From: Acutalibacter muris
GTDB taxonomy: Bacteria > Bacillota > Clostridia > Oscillospirales > Acutalibacteraceae
DNA: 64,000 bases
Direction: 5' to 3'
Assembly (NCBI RefSeq): GCF_002201475.1
Contig: NZ_CP021422.1
Location: forward strand, 2,356,001-2,420,000
In this document: positions 26,033 through 34,599 of the stretch, in pieces
Layout: each line of letters opens with the position of its first letter
Numbering within the stretch: the stretch's first letter is position 1
Notes under the pieces: model-generated
What the model was told of the DNA's origin: nothing
What the model saw: the letters and a program-made list of their open reading frames with translations, nothing else
Databases searched by the model: none
Translations under genes and position numbers: made by a program

Positions 26033-26168
26033 AGCGGTCCCTCCTCACACATAATAAATAGAACGGCGGGCATCAGGCCGTGGCAGTAACCTCAGCGTCT
26101 GATACCCGCCCATTCCTTCTTATTTTACAAACTTAGGGAGAACCCTCTCCCGGGGGAAGAACTATGCT

Positions 26169-27914
26169 TTACTTCATCTCACGGGCGTTATAACGGTCCA
26201 GGGCCGCCTGCTTAAGGGCGATGCAGTCCTCAATGCCCATACTCTTAAGGGTATCGCGGTAAGAGTCGTAGTCGTCCAGGGACATCTGGCCCATGATGAA
26301 CTTCACGTTGCACTCCTGCACATAGGTCTCGATATCGGTGTACTTAGAGGCAAACTGTGTGCCCTCCTCGGCGGTGTTCGTCAGACGCACGGGCAGGAAG
26401 TGGGTGGGCTCATACTGGCTCCACACCTGATAGGAATCCTGCTTGTTCTGATCGGACTGCTCTATCTGGGCGGCCTCCACGCGCACGGGAGGATTCTTGG
26501 TCCAGAACTGCACCAGCACTGTGGCGGAGGAGATGCCGTCCGGGTTGGAGTAGCGGAAGTCATAGTCGCCAATACGGTGGCCGTCCTCGGCGGCAAACCA
26601 GACTGTGCCCTCCTGCTCCTCAAGGCCGTAGTTGGCGTTGAGGAAGACGTCCTCGGCGTAGAAGCCGTCGTTCCAGCGCATAGCCAGCTCCAGATGCTCG
26701 CTCTCGGCGTTGAAGGCCATGGCGCGGGTAGTCATGCGGTCAGAGCCGGCGTCATACATTCTCCAGGCCGGGTCGGGATCGCTGGCGCTCTTCTTGGGCT
26801 GGGGAGCGGCCACGGTATAGAAGTCCGGGTTGGTGGCGCCGCGGGTGATGTAGGTGTCGGACATACGGGTGCCGTAGTCCACAAGGGCCCCCACCTTGTC
26901 GTTGAGCATCATATCGTTGTCGGCTGTAATGCCGCCGGAGGTCCGGGTGGCAAAGTCCTTATCCAAAAGGCCCTTCTCCCACCAGTCGTGGAGCAGCCCC
27001 AGGTAATCCTTGTACTGGTCGTCCATGGGACCATACTGTACCTTTCCGTCCCGCTGATAGAAGTACGGGGCGGTGTCATAGCCGGCCATGAACTCGCCGT
27101 TGTCGATGCCATACTTGGAGGTATAGAAGGGGGCCTCTATGCCCAGCTCGTCCTTAAAAGCGGTCAGGACCGTCTCCCACTCGTCATAGGTAGTGGGAAC
27201 CTCCATCTTCACCTTGTCCAAAAAGTCCTTGCGGAGGGACAGGCCCTGGTCGGCCAGAGCGCCCTCCTCGTTAATGGTGCGCCATACGCCCCACATGGCG
27301 TAGAGCTTGCCGGTATCGCTGTAGCAGGCCTTGCCCCAGTCCTCATGGCTGTGCAGCCAGCTGACATAATTGGGCACCCAGTCCAGGTGTTCGGCCACGT
27401 CCACAAAGTAGCCGTCCTCAATAGCGGCATCCTCGCCGCCGCGGTACTTCTGTCCGTTAGGGTTATGCTCGATCATATCTGGCATATCAGCAGAGGCAAA
27501 CAGCAGCTGGAAAGCATCTGACTCGCTGCCGCTGGCCGGCACAATAAAGTCGATATGCACATTGGTCTTCTCCTCGTACCACTGCCAGAACTCGCCGTCG
27601 TTAAAGTCGGCCAGCTCGCCCATGGAGCCCGCGTTGGGGTACCACATGGTGAGGGTGACCTTCTCCTCTGTCAGGGGATAGGTCTGCTGGTTGGTCTCCC
27701 CTTCATAGATGTCCGATGCGGGGGTGCCGGTCTCGCCCTCCTTGGCGCTGTCCTCAGAGCTCACATTGGATTCCGATGATTCGGAATCCACCGAGCTGCT
27801 CTCAGAGGAGCTCCCGCCCGCGGAGCTGTTATCGCTTCCGCCGCAGGCGGCGAAGCAGGATACCAGCAGCGCAAGGGCCAGCAGGAGCGCTAGGACTGAT
27901 TTGAGCTGTTTCAT
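26169..27914 (-). CDS. Extracellular sugar-binding lipoprotein (LplA type)
   Basis: A 581-residue solute-binding protein, first gene of the importer operon. The signal peptide LLLALALLVSCFAAC ends in a lipobox-like FAAC (Cys about 24), then a Ser/Glu-rich linker. The mature part has TLTMWYPNAGS and the large LplA-type fold. The ligand is probably an oligosaccharide imported under the membrane AraC regulator. It is the most highly produced component in such systems (family knowledge). Confidence 0.92.
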   Translation of the reverse strand: MKQLKSVLALLLALALLVSCFAACGGSDNSSAGGSSSESSSVDSESSESNVSSEDSAKEGETGTPASDIYEGETNQQTYPLTEEKVTLTMWYPNAGSMGELADFNDGEFWQWYEEKTNVHIDFIVPASGSESDAFQLLFASADMPDMIEHNPNGQKYRGGEDAAIEDGYFVDVAEHLDWVPNYVSWLHSHEDWGKACYSDTGKLYAMWGVWRTINEEGALADQGLSLRKDFLDKVKMEVPTTYDEWETVLTAFKDELGIEAPFYTSKYGIDNGEFMAGYDTAPYFYQRDGKVQYGPMDDQYKDYLGLLHDWWEKGLLDKDFATRTSGGITADNDMMLNDKVGALVDYGTRMSDTYITRGATNPDFYTVAAPQPKKSASDPDPAWRMYDAGSDRMTTRAMAFNAESEHLELAMRWNDGFYAEDVFLNANYGLEEQEGTVWFAAEDGHRIGDYDFRYSNPDGISSATVLVQFWTKNPPVRVEAAQIEQSDQNKQDSYQVWSQYEPTHFLPVRLTNTAEEGTQFASKYTDIETYVQECNVKFIMGQMSLDDYDSYRDTLKSMGIEDCIALKQAALDRYNAREMK

Positions 27915-28193
27915 AGTATGTTTTCCTCCTTACATATTATATGGGAGCGTCTTCTTTCAGTTTTGGCACGGCCGCCTCCTGAATAGAGACCTCCTACGGC
28001 CTATTGTAAGCCGCTCTGACACAAAATTTCAAGTATCAAAATCTACACGAAAGCTATCAAAAAAATTTTACAGCTTTCTCCCGCCCGGCGGCAAAAAATC
28101 CGAAAAAGCACGCTATTACGCCGGAAACAGACATTTTGCACGGCGGGATTTGGCAAAAATCTCAAAATGATACCTTCTTTCGGGATATGTTAC

Positions 28194-28222
28194 TTGAAAT
28201 AAATTTCCGGCCTTGATAAAAT
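28194..28222 (+). promoter_or_regulatory. Promoter of mgtC-like gene
   Basis: TTGAAA (28194-28199), 17 bases, TAAAAT (28217-28222), 54 bases before the ATG. The rest of the 27915-28275 gap has no ORF or strong structure. Confidence 0.55.
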
Positions 28223-28275
28223 ATAAGCTACTACCCCAAGGCGCGGCACTTTGCCAGAAAGGAGCAAACCCCAAA

Positions 28276-28950
28276 ATGAAAGAATTTGCCTTCACCCAGT
28301 CGGACTATCTTCTGCGGGTATTGGTTGCGGCCCTTTGCGGGCTTGTCATAGGCTACGAACGGGAGGCCCGGATGAAGCTGGCCGGCATACGCACCCATAC
28401 GATCATAGCCATGGCCGCCTCCTTAATGGTGGTGGTGTCAAAATACGGCTTTTTTGACGTTATCACCGTGGACAGCGTATCCGTGGACGCCTCCCGTGTG
28501 GCGGCCAGCGTGGTGTCGGGCATAGGCTTCCTGGGCGCGGGCATAATTTTAAACCATAAGAACAGCATAAGCGGCATCACCACTTCCGCAGGCACCTGGG
28601 CAACCCTCGGCATAGGCATGGCCATCGGGGCGGGAATGTGGGTGCTGGGCATAGGCAGCACGGTGATGCTTCTGGCGTTACAGTTCCTGTTCCACCGCAA
28701 CCTGCGCATATTCAACGGCAGCAACGCCGGGAGGATCCTTTTACATATGAGAAAGGGCGCTGACACCCGCGAGCGGATAATCAGCACCCTTACCAAAATG
28801 AACATACAGGTGGTCTCCACCCATTTGAATATCTATGACAATTCCTTCATAGAGGTCAGTCTCTCAGTAGTCTTCCCCAAGGGCTTCAGCGCGGAGAATA
28901 CCATGACCCTTATGGCGAACTACCCGGAGATAGCCTCCATCGACATCTAG
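28276..28950 (+). CDS. MgtC/SapB family membrane protein
   Basis: A 224-residue protein: four or five TM helices with the family signatures GLVIGYEREARMKLAGIRTHTIIAM and VSGIGFLGAGIILNHKNSISGITTSAGTWATLGIGMAIG, then a C-terminal ACT-like cytoplasmic domain. Family members affect Mg2+ stress and virulence, often by acting on other membrane proteins. The start at 28276 follows AAAGGAGCAAACC; an in-frame extension upstream has no RBS. Confidence 0.92.
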   Translation: MKEFAFTQSDYLLRVLVAALCGLVIGYEREARMKLAGIRTHTIIAMAASLMVVVSKYGFFDVITVDSVSVDASRVAASVVSGIGFLGAGIILNHKNSISGITTSAGTWATLGIGMAIGAGMWVLGIGSTVMLLALQFLFHRNLRIFNGSNAGRILLHMRKGADTRERIISTLTKMNIQVVSTHLNIYDNSFIEVSLSVVFPKGFSAENTMTLMANYPEIASIDI

Positions 28951-28951
28951 C

Positions 28952-30007
28952 TCATTTTCTCCTCCCCAGGACCAGCCAGCGTATCACCGGTATCCTCCTT
29001 ATAAGCTCATACGCCAGCGGCGTCAGCACCATCGCTATAACAAGCGCCAGCAGATAATTACATATAGCCGGAAAGCTAAAGTATGTGCATATCACATAAC
29101 ATATCGCCAGCAGTACGGGGTAGTGCAGGATATACACCCCGAAGCTGGAGCTTGACATATATCGGGTAAGATCCGTCTCCCTGTCCATATACCTTTTCGC
29201 AAAGCCAATAATGGCCAGCACCGTGAACCATAGGTACAGGTTGGTTATCACGCTTTGCAGGCAGTCGGGAGAGGTATAGTCCGTGCGGTGATACTGGAAC
29301 GCGTATACCACGGCGCACACTGCGGCGGCACAGAGCATAGGAACCCGGGCGCGCTCGACCTTCTCCTGCACGCCGTCGTGGGAAAACACGAAGTAACCTA
29401 TCAGAAAAGCCACAAAATATATCCCGAAGCGGTACATGGTGAGCACAGGCATGTTCAGCACCTGGGCCGCCACAAAGATGGGCAGGGCAAGCAGTATTAT
29501 CATAGGAAGCCCGCACCTCCCGCAGAGCTCCCACAGCCGGTCCCGCCCGTCCAGCTTTTTCAGAAGAACCAGAACGCAGGAGAACAGGAACAGCGTCTGA
29601 ATAAACCATAGGGGCCCTATGCCGCTTATAGCTGAGATGGGATAGACCAGGGGCGCGGGGATAAAATTAAGTCCCCCGCCCATTTTTATGTTCAGATACC
29701 CGGTTATCCAGTGTATTACAAAGAGCCCCAGCGTTGACGGCACCAGCAGCTTCACGGCCCGCTCCCTTATAAACTGCCCGCCTGTGCGCTTACTGAGGGA
29801 ATACCTGGCGCTCATGCCTGCCAGCAGGAGGAGCAGCACCATGAACCATGGGTAGACCATGGCGGCGGCGGTGTCAAAGGCCGGGATATTCTCCGCGCCG
29901 GGTATGCCACCCAAAATACCCACGCCGTTGAACATATAGCAGACGTGATAGATAAGCACCAGCCATACGGTTGCCCAGCGTATATTGTCGATATAGGCCT
30001 TTCTCAT
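28952..30007 (-). CDS. Acyltransferase family 3 membrane protein
   Basis: A 351-residue protein with about ten TM helices. The N-terminal YIDNIRWATVWLVLIYHVCYMFNG holds the catalytic-site His typical of OafA/YrhL-type acyltransferases, which acetylate or succinylate surface sugars. It ends one base from the convergent mgtC-like gene and follows the AbrB gene by 10 bases. Confidence 0.88.
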   Translation of the reverse strand: MRKAYIDNIRWATVWLVLIYHVCYMFNGVGILGGIPGAENIPAFDTAAAMVYPWFMVLLLLLAGMSARYSLSKRTGGQFIRERAVKLLVPSTLGLFVIHWITGYLNIKMGGGLNFIPAPLVYPISAISGIGPLWFIQTLFLFSCVLVLLKKLDGRDRLWELCGRCGLPMIILLALPIFVAAQVLNMPVLTMYRFGIYFVAFLIGYFVFSHDGVQEKVERARVPMLCAAAVCAVVYAFQYHRTDYTSPDCLQSVITNLYLWFTVLAIIGFAKRYMDRETDLTRYMSSSSFGVYILHYPVLLAICYVICTYFSFPAICNYLLALVIAMVLTPLAYELIRRIPVIRWLVLGRRK

Positions 30008-30017
30008 AGTATTCCCC

Positions 30018-30230
30018 TCACTTATCCTGCTCCGTCTCGAACACGGCGGAGATGAATTTTGTTATCTCGCTCTTGGGCGGTATGGCAAGGCCGCGCTCCT
30101 CGTCCCCAAGAAGTATCAGGTTGTCTCCGGGCTTTATGCCAAAGACCTCCCGGGCCTGCTTGGGTATCACTATCTGCCCCTTCTCCCCCACCGTCACCGT
30201 CCAGGCGTATTTGCCTTTGGGTCTGCTCAT
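30018..30230 (-). CDS. AbrB/SpoVT-type swapped-hairpin regulator
   Basis: A 70-residue DNA-binding protein with the AbrB fold: WTVTVGEKGQIVIPKQAREVFGIKPGDNLILLGDEERGLAI. The family forms dimers of swapped beta hairpins and represses transition-state genes. It is co-transcribed with the acyltransferase. A palindrome overlapping its own promoter suggests autoregulation. Confidence 0.92.
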   Translation of the reverse strand: MSRPKGKYAWTVTVGEKGQIVIPKQAREVFGIKPGDNLILLGDEERGLAIPPKSEITKFISAVFETEQDK

Positions 30231-30254
30231 AAATATTGCCTCCTATCCTATAAG

Positions 30255-30300
30255 TATGATTTGTATAACTAATCATACCATGCCCACACGCAAAAATCAA
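30255..30300 (-). promoter_or_regulatory. abrB-like promoter with overlapping palindrome
   Basis: TTGATT (30295-30300), 17 bases, TATGAT (30272-30277) on the minus strand. TATGATT (30255-30261) and AATCATA (30271-30277) form an inverted repeat covering the -10 and start site, a natural operator position. Confidence 0.55.
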
Positions 30301-30332
30301 GAGGATTTACAAAAAATACGTTTCCATCTTAA

Positions 30333-30361
30333 TTGACAACAGTACCAGGCAGTGGTATCAT
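30333..30361 (+). promoter_or_regulatory. Promoter of the GH5 operon
   Basis: TTGACA (30333-30338), 17 bases, TATCAT (30356-30361), 33 bases before the ATG at 30395. Confidence 0.65.
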
Positions 30362-30394
30362 ATGGAATAGACCAATCGAAGGAGAATCCCCGCC

Positions 30395-31954
30395 ATGACT
30401 AATCGCATAACCAAAATGCTCGCAGCCATCATATCACTGACGCTGGTAATATTGGCCGTCATGCCCGCAGGGGCCGCCCCTGCCCGCTTTACCGACGTGA
30501 AGCCGGGCAGCTGGTACGCCGCCAATGTAGAGGAGCTGGCCGGCAAGGGCCTTATCAGCGGCTTCGGCGACGGCACCTTCCGACCGACGAATACCATCAC
30601 CGCCGCGGAGTTTGTCTCCATCGTGGCGCGTTGCGCGGGCTTCACCGGCGGCTCCGCCGCCTCCGGCCACTGGGCCGCGCCCTTTATGGCAGAGGGCCTT
30701 TCAAAGAACTGGTACGACTGGGACGAAATCCCCCCCACCGGCGAGAAGTTCAATAAGCCTATAGAGAGACAGTTGGCGGTCAAGATACTCATGCGCGCCC
30801 TTCTCCCGGACAAGCGCGGGGATTACAACACGGAATCCGCCAAGATAGCCGACTTCAAGGAGCTTGACGGCCGCTATTATGAGAGTGTGCTGGCCGCCTA
30901 CTCCTGCGGTGTGCTGGCCGGGGACGGCAGCGGCCGCTTCAACCCGAAATCCGGCATGACCCGCGCCGAGGCCTGCGCCATCGTAATCCGTGCCTTGGCG
31001 CAGACAGAGGGCCAGCCCGTCATCCCAACCCCCGAGGTTCCTGACAAAGTTGAGACCATCTCCGGCGGGGTCAGTGAGAACGGCTGGTTACAGGTAAAAG
31101 GCACACAGCTCTGCAACGAGGAGGGAAAGCCGGTGGCTCTGCACGGCATGAGCAGCCACGGCCTGCACTGGTTCGGACAGTATGCCAATGAGCAGTCCAT
31201 CAAGAATACGGCAAAGTTCGGCGCAAATCTCTTTAGAGTGGCCATGTACACCGGGGAAAACGGCTACCTCAGCCAGCCGGAGAAAATAAAGGAACAGGCT
31301 GTCGCCGCCATAGACGCGGCCATAAAGCAGGATATGTACGTGATAATCGACTGGCACATCCTCTCCGACGGCAATCCTATGGACCATATAAAGGAATCCA
31401 AGGCCTTCTTTACAGAAATTGCAAAGCGCTATAAAGACGAGCCCGCGGTCATCTACGAGATATGCAACGAGCCCAACGGCGGCGCTGACTGGAAGCGGGA
31501 TATCAAGCCCTATGCCCAGGAGCTGGTAAAGACCATACGCGGGCAGTCGGAAAAGGGCGTCATACTTATCGGCAGCAGCACCTGGAGCCAGGACGTGCAC
31601 CTGGCGGCGGCCGACCCGGTGGACGGTGAGAACCTGATGTATACCCTGCACTTCTACGCCGGCACCCACGGCCAGTGGCTCCGGGACCGGGCGGACGCGG
31701 CCTTAAAGGCCGGACTTCCCCTGTTCGTCAGCGAATGGGGCACAAGCTCCGCCGACGGCAGCGGAGGGGTGTTCCCGGAGGAGTCCAAAAAATGGCTGGA
31801 CTTCCTGGATAAAAAGAGCATAAGCTGGGCCAACTGGTCCCTCTGCGACAAGAGCGAGACCTCTGCGGCCTTAAAGCCCGGGACCAGCCCCAACAAGTCT
31901 TGGACCAGGAACGACCTGAGCGAATCAGGCAAATTTGTGTTTGATAACTTTTAA
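30395..31954 (+). CDS. SLH-anchored GH5 endoglucanase
   Basis: A 519-residue secreted enzyme. Signal peptide (1-28, ending GAAPA), SLH-type repeats in residues about 30-205 (FTDVKPGSWYAANVEELAGKG, FRPTNTITAAEF, FNPKSGMTRAEA), a short Pro linker, then a glycoside hydrolase family 5 domain (about 232-519). Acid/base E359 lies in YEICNEPNGG and nucleophile E447 in FVSEWGTS; DWHIL carries the conserved His. It likely cuts beta-1,4-glucan at the cell surface. The middle of the SLH region is diverged. The start follows GAAGGAGAATCCCC. Confidence 0.93.
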   Translation: MTNRITKMLAAIISLTLVILAVMPAGAAPARFTDVKPGSWYAANVEELAGKGLISGFGDGTFRPTNTITAAEFVSIVARCAGFTGGSAASGHWAAPFMAEGLSKNWYDWDEIPPTGEKFNKPIERQLAVKILMRALLPDKRGDYNTESAKIADFKELDGRYYESVLAAYSCGVLAGDGSGRFNPKSGMTRAEACAIVIRALAQTEGQPVIPTPEVPDKVETISGGVSENGWLQVKGTQLCNEEGKPVALHGMSSHGLHWFGQYANEQSIKNTAKFGANLFRVAMYTGENGYLSQPEKIKEQAVAAIDAAIKQDMYVIIDWHILSDGNPMDHIKESKAFFTEIAKRYKDEPAVIYEICNEPNGGADWKRDIKPYAQELVKTIRGQSEKGVILIGSSTWSQDVHLAAADPVDGENLMYTLHFYAGTHGQWLRDRADAALKAGLPLFVSEWGTSSADGSGGVFPEESKKWLDFLDKKSISWANWSLCDKSETSAALKPGTSPNKSWTRNDLSESGKFVFDNF

Positions 31955-31968
31955 TTGGAGGTTCTACT

Positions 31969-33228
31969 ATGACAAAGGAATACTATCGCGGCAATCGGGA
32001 GCGGCTCTATGCCGGAATGAAGGACGGCTCGATACTTGTGCTGTTCTCCGGCTCGCCGGTGCGCAAGACCAACGACGAGTTCTACCCCTTTTATACCAAC
32101 CGAAACTTCCTGTACCTTACCGGCCTTGACCAGCAGGAGCTGGCCCTTATCGCCTGTAAGGACCAGGGCGGCGCGGTTATAGAAAAGGCCTACATACTCC
32201 CCCCGGACCTGATGGCCGAGCGCTGGACCGGCGAGAGGATAAAGCCCCAGGAGGCCGCCGACGTCTCCGGCATAGAGGACATAGCCTTTGTGAGCAGCTT
32301 TGAAGCGGACCTGCACAGGCTCTGCACCTGCGGCAGGTATGAGCGAATATACCTGGACCTTTTCAGGGTTTCCACCGCAGACCGGGACGAGCCCGCCCAC
32401 ATGCTTTTAAGACGTATGGGGAGCGACTATCCCTTCATAAGCGTGGAGAACGCCAATATCCTCATACGCCGCCTGCGCACCATCAAGCAGCCCTGTGAGC
32501 TGGAGGCCATGAGAAGGGCCGAGGAGATAACCTGCGCCGGGATAACCTCCATGATGAAGGCCTCAAAGCCCGGTATGTACGAGTACCAGTACAAGGCCGT
32601 GTTCGACTATGCCCTGGGGCAGTACGGCCCACAGGGCCCCGGGTTCCCGTCCATCATATCTGCTGGCAAAAACAACTTCTGCATACACTACTATTCCTAT
32701 AAGGGACAGGCCCTGGACGGGGACATGGTCCTCAACGACGTGGGCGCGTGGCATGACCATATGATGACTGACGTGTCAAGGGGCTGGCCCTGTAACGGCA
32801 GGTTTAACGAGCGCCAGAAGCTTCTCTATAATATGGCCCTTGACACCTCAAACCATATGTTTAGCATAATAAAGCCAGGCATGAAAATGGCCGACGTGGA
32901 CGGCGAATCCCACCGCTACTGCGCGGAGCTTATGAAGGACGCGGGGCTCCTGGACGACGTGAAGAATATTGGAAAATATATGTGGCACGGCGGGGCCCAC
33001 CATGTGGGCTATGACGTGCACGACGTGGTGGAAACCCTAGAGGTCATCGCGCCCAACATGGTCTTCTGCGTGGATATCGGCATTTACCACGAGGAGTTCG
33101 GCATAGGCTTCCGGCTTGAGGACAACTGCCTGGTTACGGAAACCGGCTGTGAAAATCTGTCGGCCATGACCCCCAGGACTATTGAAGCCCTCGAAGACAT
33201 GATGAGGAAAGACTTTACAGCCTTCTGA
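31969..33228 (+). CDS. M24 family Xaa-Pro aminopeptidase
   Basis: A 419-residue aminopeptidase P-type metallopeptidase, removing N-terminal residues ahead of proline. The N-terminal creatinase-like domain (about 1-165) precedes the pita-bread domain with metal ligands in LNDVGA, MMTDVSRGWP, HGGAHHVGYDVHD, CVDIGIYHEEFG and RLEDNC. It starts 14 bases after the GH5 gene with a TTGGAGG ribosome site, so it is likely co-transcribed. Confidence 0.92.
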   Translation: MTKEYYRGNRERLYAGMKDGSILVLFSGSPVRKTNDEFYPFYTNRNFLYLTGLDQQELALIACKDQGGAVIEKAYILPPDLMAERWTGERIKPQEAADVSGIEDIAFVSSFEADLHRLCTCGRYERIYLDLFRVSTADRDEPAHMLLRRMGSDYPFISVENANILIRRLRTIKQPCELEAMRRAEEITCAGITSMMKASKPGMYEYQYKAVFDYALGQYGPQGPGFPSIISAGKNNFCIHYYSYKGQALDGDMVLNDVGAWHDHMMTDVSRGWPCNGRFNERQKLLYNMALDTSNHMFSIIKPGMKMADVDGESHRYCAELMKDAGLLDDVKNIGKYMWHGGAHHVGYDVHDVVETLEVIAPNMVFCVDIGIYHEEFGIGFRLEDNCLVTETGCENLSAMTPRTIEALEDMMRKDFTAF

Positions 33229-33250
33229 TACTGAGCGGGGAGGTTGAGGG

Positions 33251-34330
33251 ATGAATGAGGTTCTTATGATAGTAATGGCCGCCGGGGCTGTATTGGGCGG
33301 CGTCGACCGGCTGCGGGGCAATAAGTGGGGCTTCGGGGACAAGTTCGAGACCGGCTTCATGCTGCTGGGCTCCATGGGCCTCAGCATGGCGGGAATGATC
33401 TGTCTGGCCCCGGTGCTGGCCCAGTGGCTGGGCGGGGCCATAGTGCCCCTCTATAGGCTCATCGGTGTGGACCCGGCCATGTTCGGCGGGCTGCTCTGTA
33501 TGGATATGGGCGGCTACCAGCTCTCAAAGGAGCTGGCCGCCGACCCGCAGATAGGCAGCTACGCCGGCCTTGTGGTGGCGGCCATCTTCGGCTGCACCAT
33601 CGTGTTTACCATCCCGGTGGGCATGGGTATGATACCAAAGAACGACCGGGGCTTCTTCGCCCGTGGCGTGATGCTGGGCCTTGCGGCAATGCCCGCGGGG
33701 CTGGTGGTCGGGGGGCTTATGGCCGGTCTGCCGCTGCTGGTGATACTCCACCAGAATATACCCGTCTTCGCCCTGGCCCTGTTATTGCTCATTGGCTTGC
33801 AGCTTTCCCCGGGCAGGATGGTAAAGGGTTTCTGTATCCTGGCCGAGTCCCTCCGCTGGATAGTCACTATCGGCCTGGTGCTGGCGGCGGTGGAGAGCAT
33901 GACCGGCTTCGGGCTTCTCCCCGGCATGGCCCCCATCAGCGAGGCCATGGCCGTGGTGACCTCTATCGGCGTGGTGCTCCTTGGCAGTCTGCCCATGGCG
34001 GAGCTCCTTCGGCGGCTGCTGGTGCGGCCCTTCGCGTGGCTGGGGGAAAGGCTGGACATGAGGCCCCAGTCCCTTACTGGTATGCTGGTGGGTCTGGTGA
34101 GCCCTCTGCCCACTCTGTCCATGTACAGGGACATGGACGACCGGGGCAAGGTGGTGGCGGGGGCCTTCCTTGTCAGCGGCACAAGTATGCTGGCGGCACA
34201 TATGGGCTTCGTCCTCAGCACCGAGCCCCAGCTTCTGGGCGCGATGATAGCCGGAAAGCTCACCGGGGCCGTAGCCGCCGTGCTGCTGGCGCTGTGCGTG
34301 CAGAGGGGCTCTAAAGGGGCTGAAAAGTAG
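33251..34330 (+). CDS. eutH: EutH-like ethanolamine permease family protein
   Basis: A 359-residue membrane protein with about ten TM helices. Family-specific stretches include GLLCMDMGGYQLSKELA, IPVGMGMIPKNDRGFFARGVM and LVGLVSPLPTLSMYRDMDDRGKVV. EutH facilitates entry of ethanolamine, usually inside eut microcompartment operons; no other eut gene is present here. It follows the M24 peptidase by 22 bases. The true substrate may differ. Confidence 0.88.
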   Translation: MNEVLMIVMAAGAVLGGVDRLRGNKWGFGDKFETGFMLLGSMGLSMAGMICLAPVLAQWLGGAIVPLYRLIGVDPAMFGGLLCMDMGGYQLSKELAADPQIGSYAGLVVAAIFGCTIVFTIPVGMGMIPKNDRGFFARGVMLGLAAMPAGLVVGGLMAGLPLLVILHQNIPVFALALLLLIGLQLSPGRMVKGFCILAESLRWIVTIGLVLAAVESMTGFGLLPGMAPISEAMAVVTSIGVVLLGSLPMAELLRRLLVRPFAWLGERLDMRPQSLTGMLVGLVSPLPTLSMYRDMDDRGKVVAGAFLVSGTSMLAAHMGFVLSTEPQLLGAMIAGKLTGAVAAVLLALCVQRGSKGAEK

Positions 34331-34371
34331 AGTTTCCACTTCAGCCTGCTTTTGCCGGGCCGCTTTTTGTG

Positions 34372-34401
34372 TTGACTTTTCCCTCTCCTATGGGCTATAA
34401 T
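34372..34401 (+). promoter_or_regulatory. Promoter of the leader peptide/efflux unit
   Basis: TTGACT (34372-34377), 18 bases, TATAAT (34396-34401), 25 bases before the leader start. Confidence 0.7.
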
Positions 34402-34426
34402 ATTTTGAAAGCGAGGTGACAGCTAT

Positions 34427-34483
34427 ATGAGGAACTATTCCTATACAGAACTCTGCATTTGCGGCGCTCCATGCAAGGTTTGA
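34427..34483 (+). CDS. Leader peptide of the efflux gene, 18 residues
   Basis: MRNYSYTELCICGAPCKV followed by TGA, with a GCGAGGTGA ribosome site 7 bases before the ATG. The last codons lie in the first arm of a stem (34466-34478 with 34518-34529). This matches the layout of leader peptides that make ribosomes stall in the presence of a macrolide-type antibiotic and so open the downstream RBS. The peptide resembles no leader I can name. Confidence 0.65.
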   Translation: MRNYSYTELCICGAPCKV

Positions 34484-34596
34484 GGACGCCGGCCGCGCCC
34501 TTTGGGGCGCGCTTGGCCCTGCGTGGAGCATTTAGGTAATATAGTCCTCAGACTTTGCAAATTTGAAACCGCATAAAAATTCAAAGGAGCAAAGTC
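34466..34596 (+). promoter_or_regulatory. Translational attenuator sequestering the efflux RBS
   Basis: Alternative helices are visible: GCTCCATGCAAGG (34466-34478) with CCTGCGTGGAGC (34518-34529) enclosing a GC-rich hairpin; TTTGAGGAC (34479-34487) with GTCCTCAGA (34544-34552); GACTTTGC (34551-34558) with GCAAAGTC (34589-34596), reinforced by TTTGAA/TTCAAA. The last helix buries the AAAGGAG ribosome site of the pump. A ribosome stalled on the leader would favour rearrangement. Confidence 0.6.
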
Positions 34597-34599
34597 AAA

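Noticed and set aside
26400..27521. Long plus-strand ORF (373 codons) opposite the sugar-binding lipoprotein gene
   Set aside because: Antisense shadow of a GC-rich gene; low-complexity composition, no RBS, and the opposite strand encodes a clear lipoprotein.
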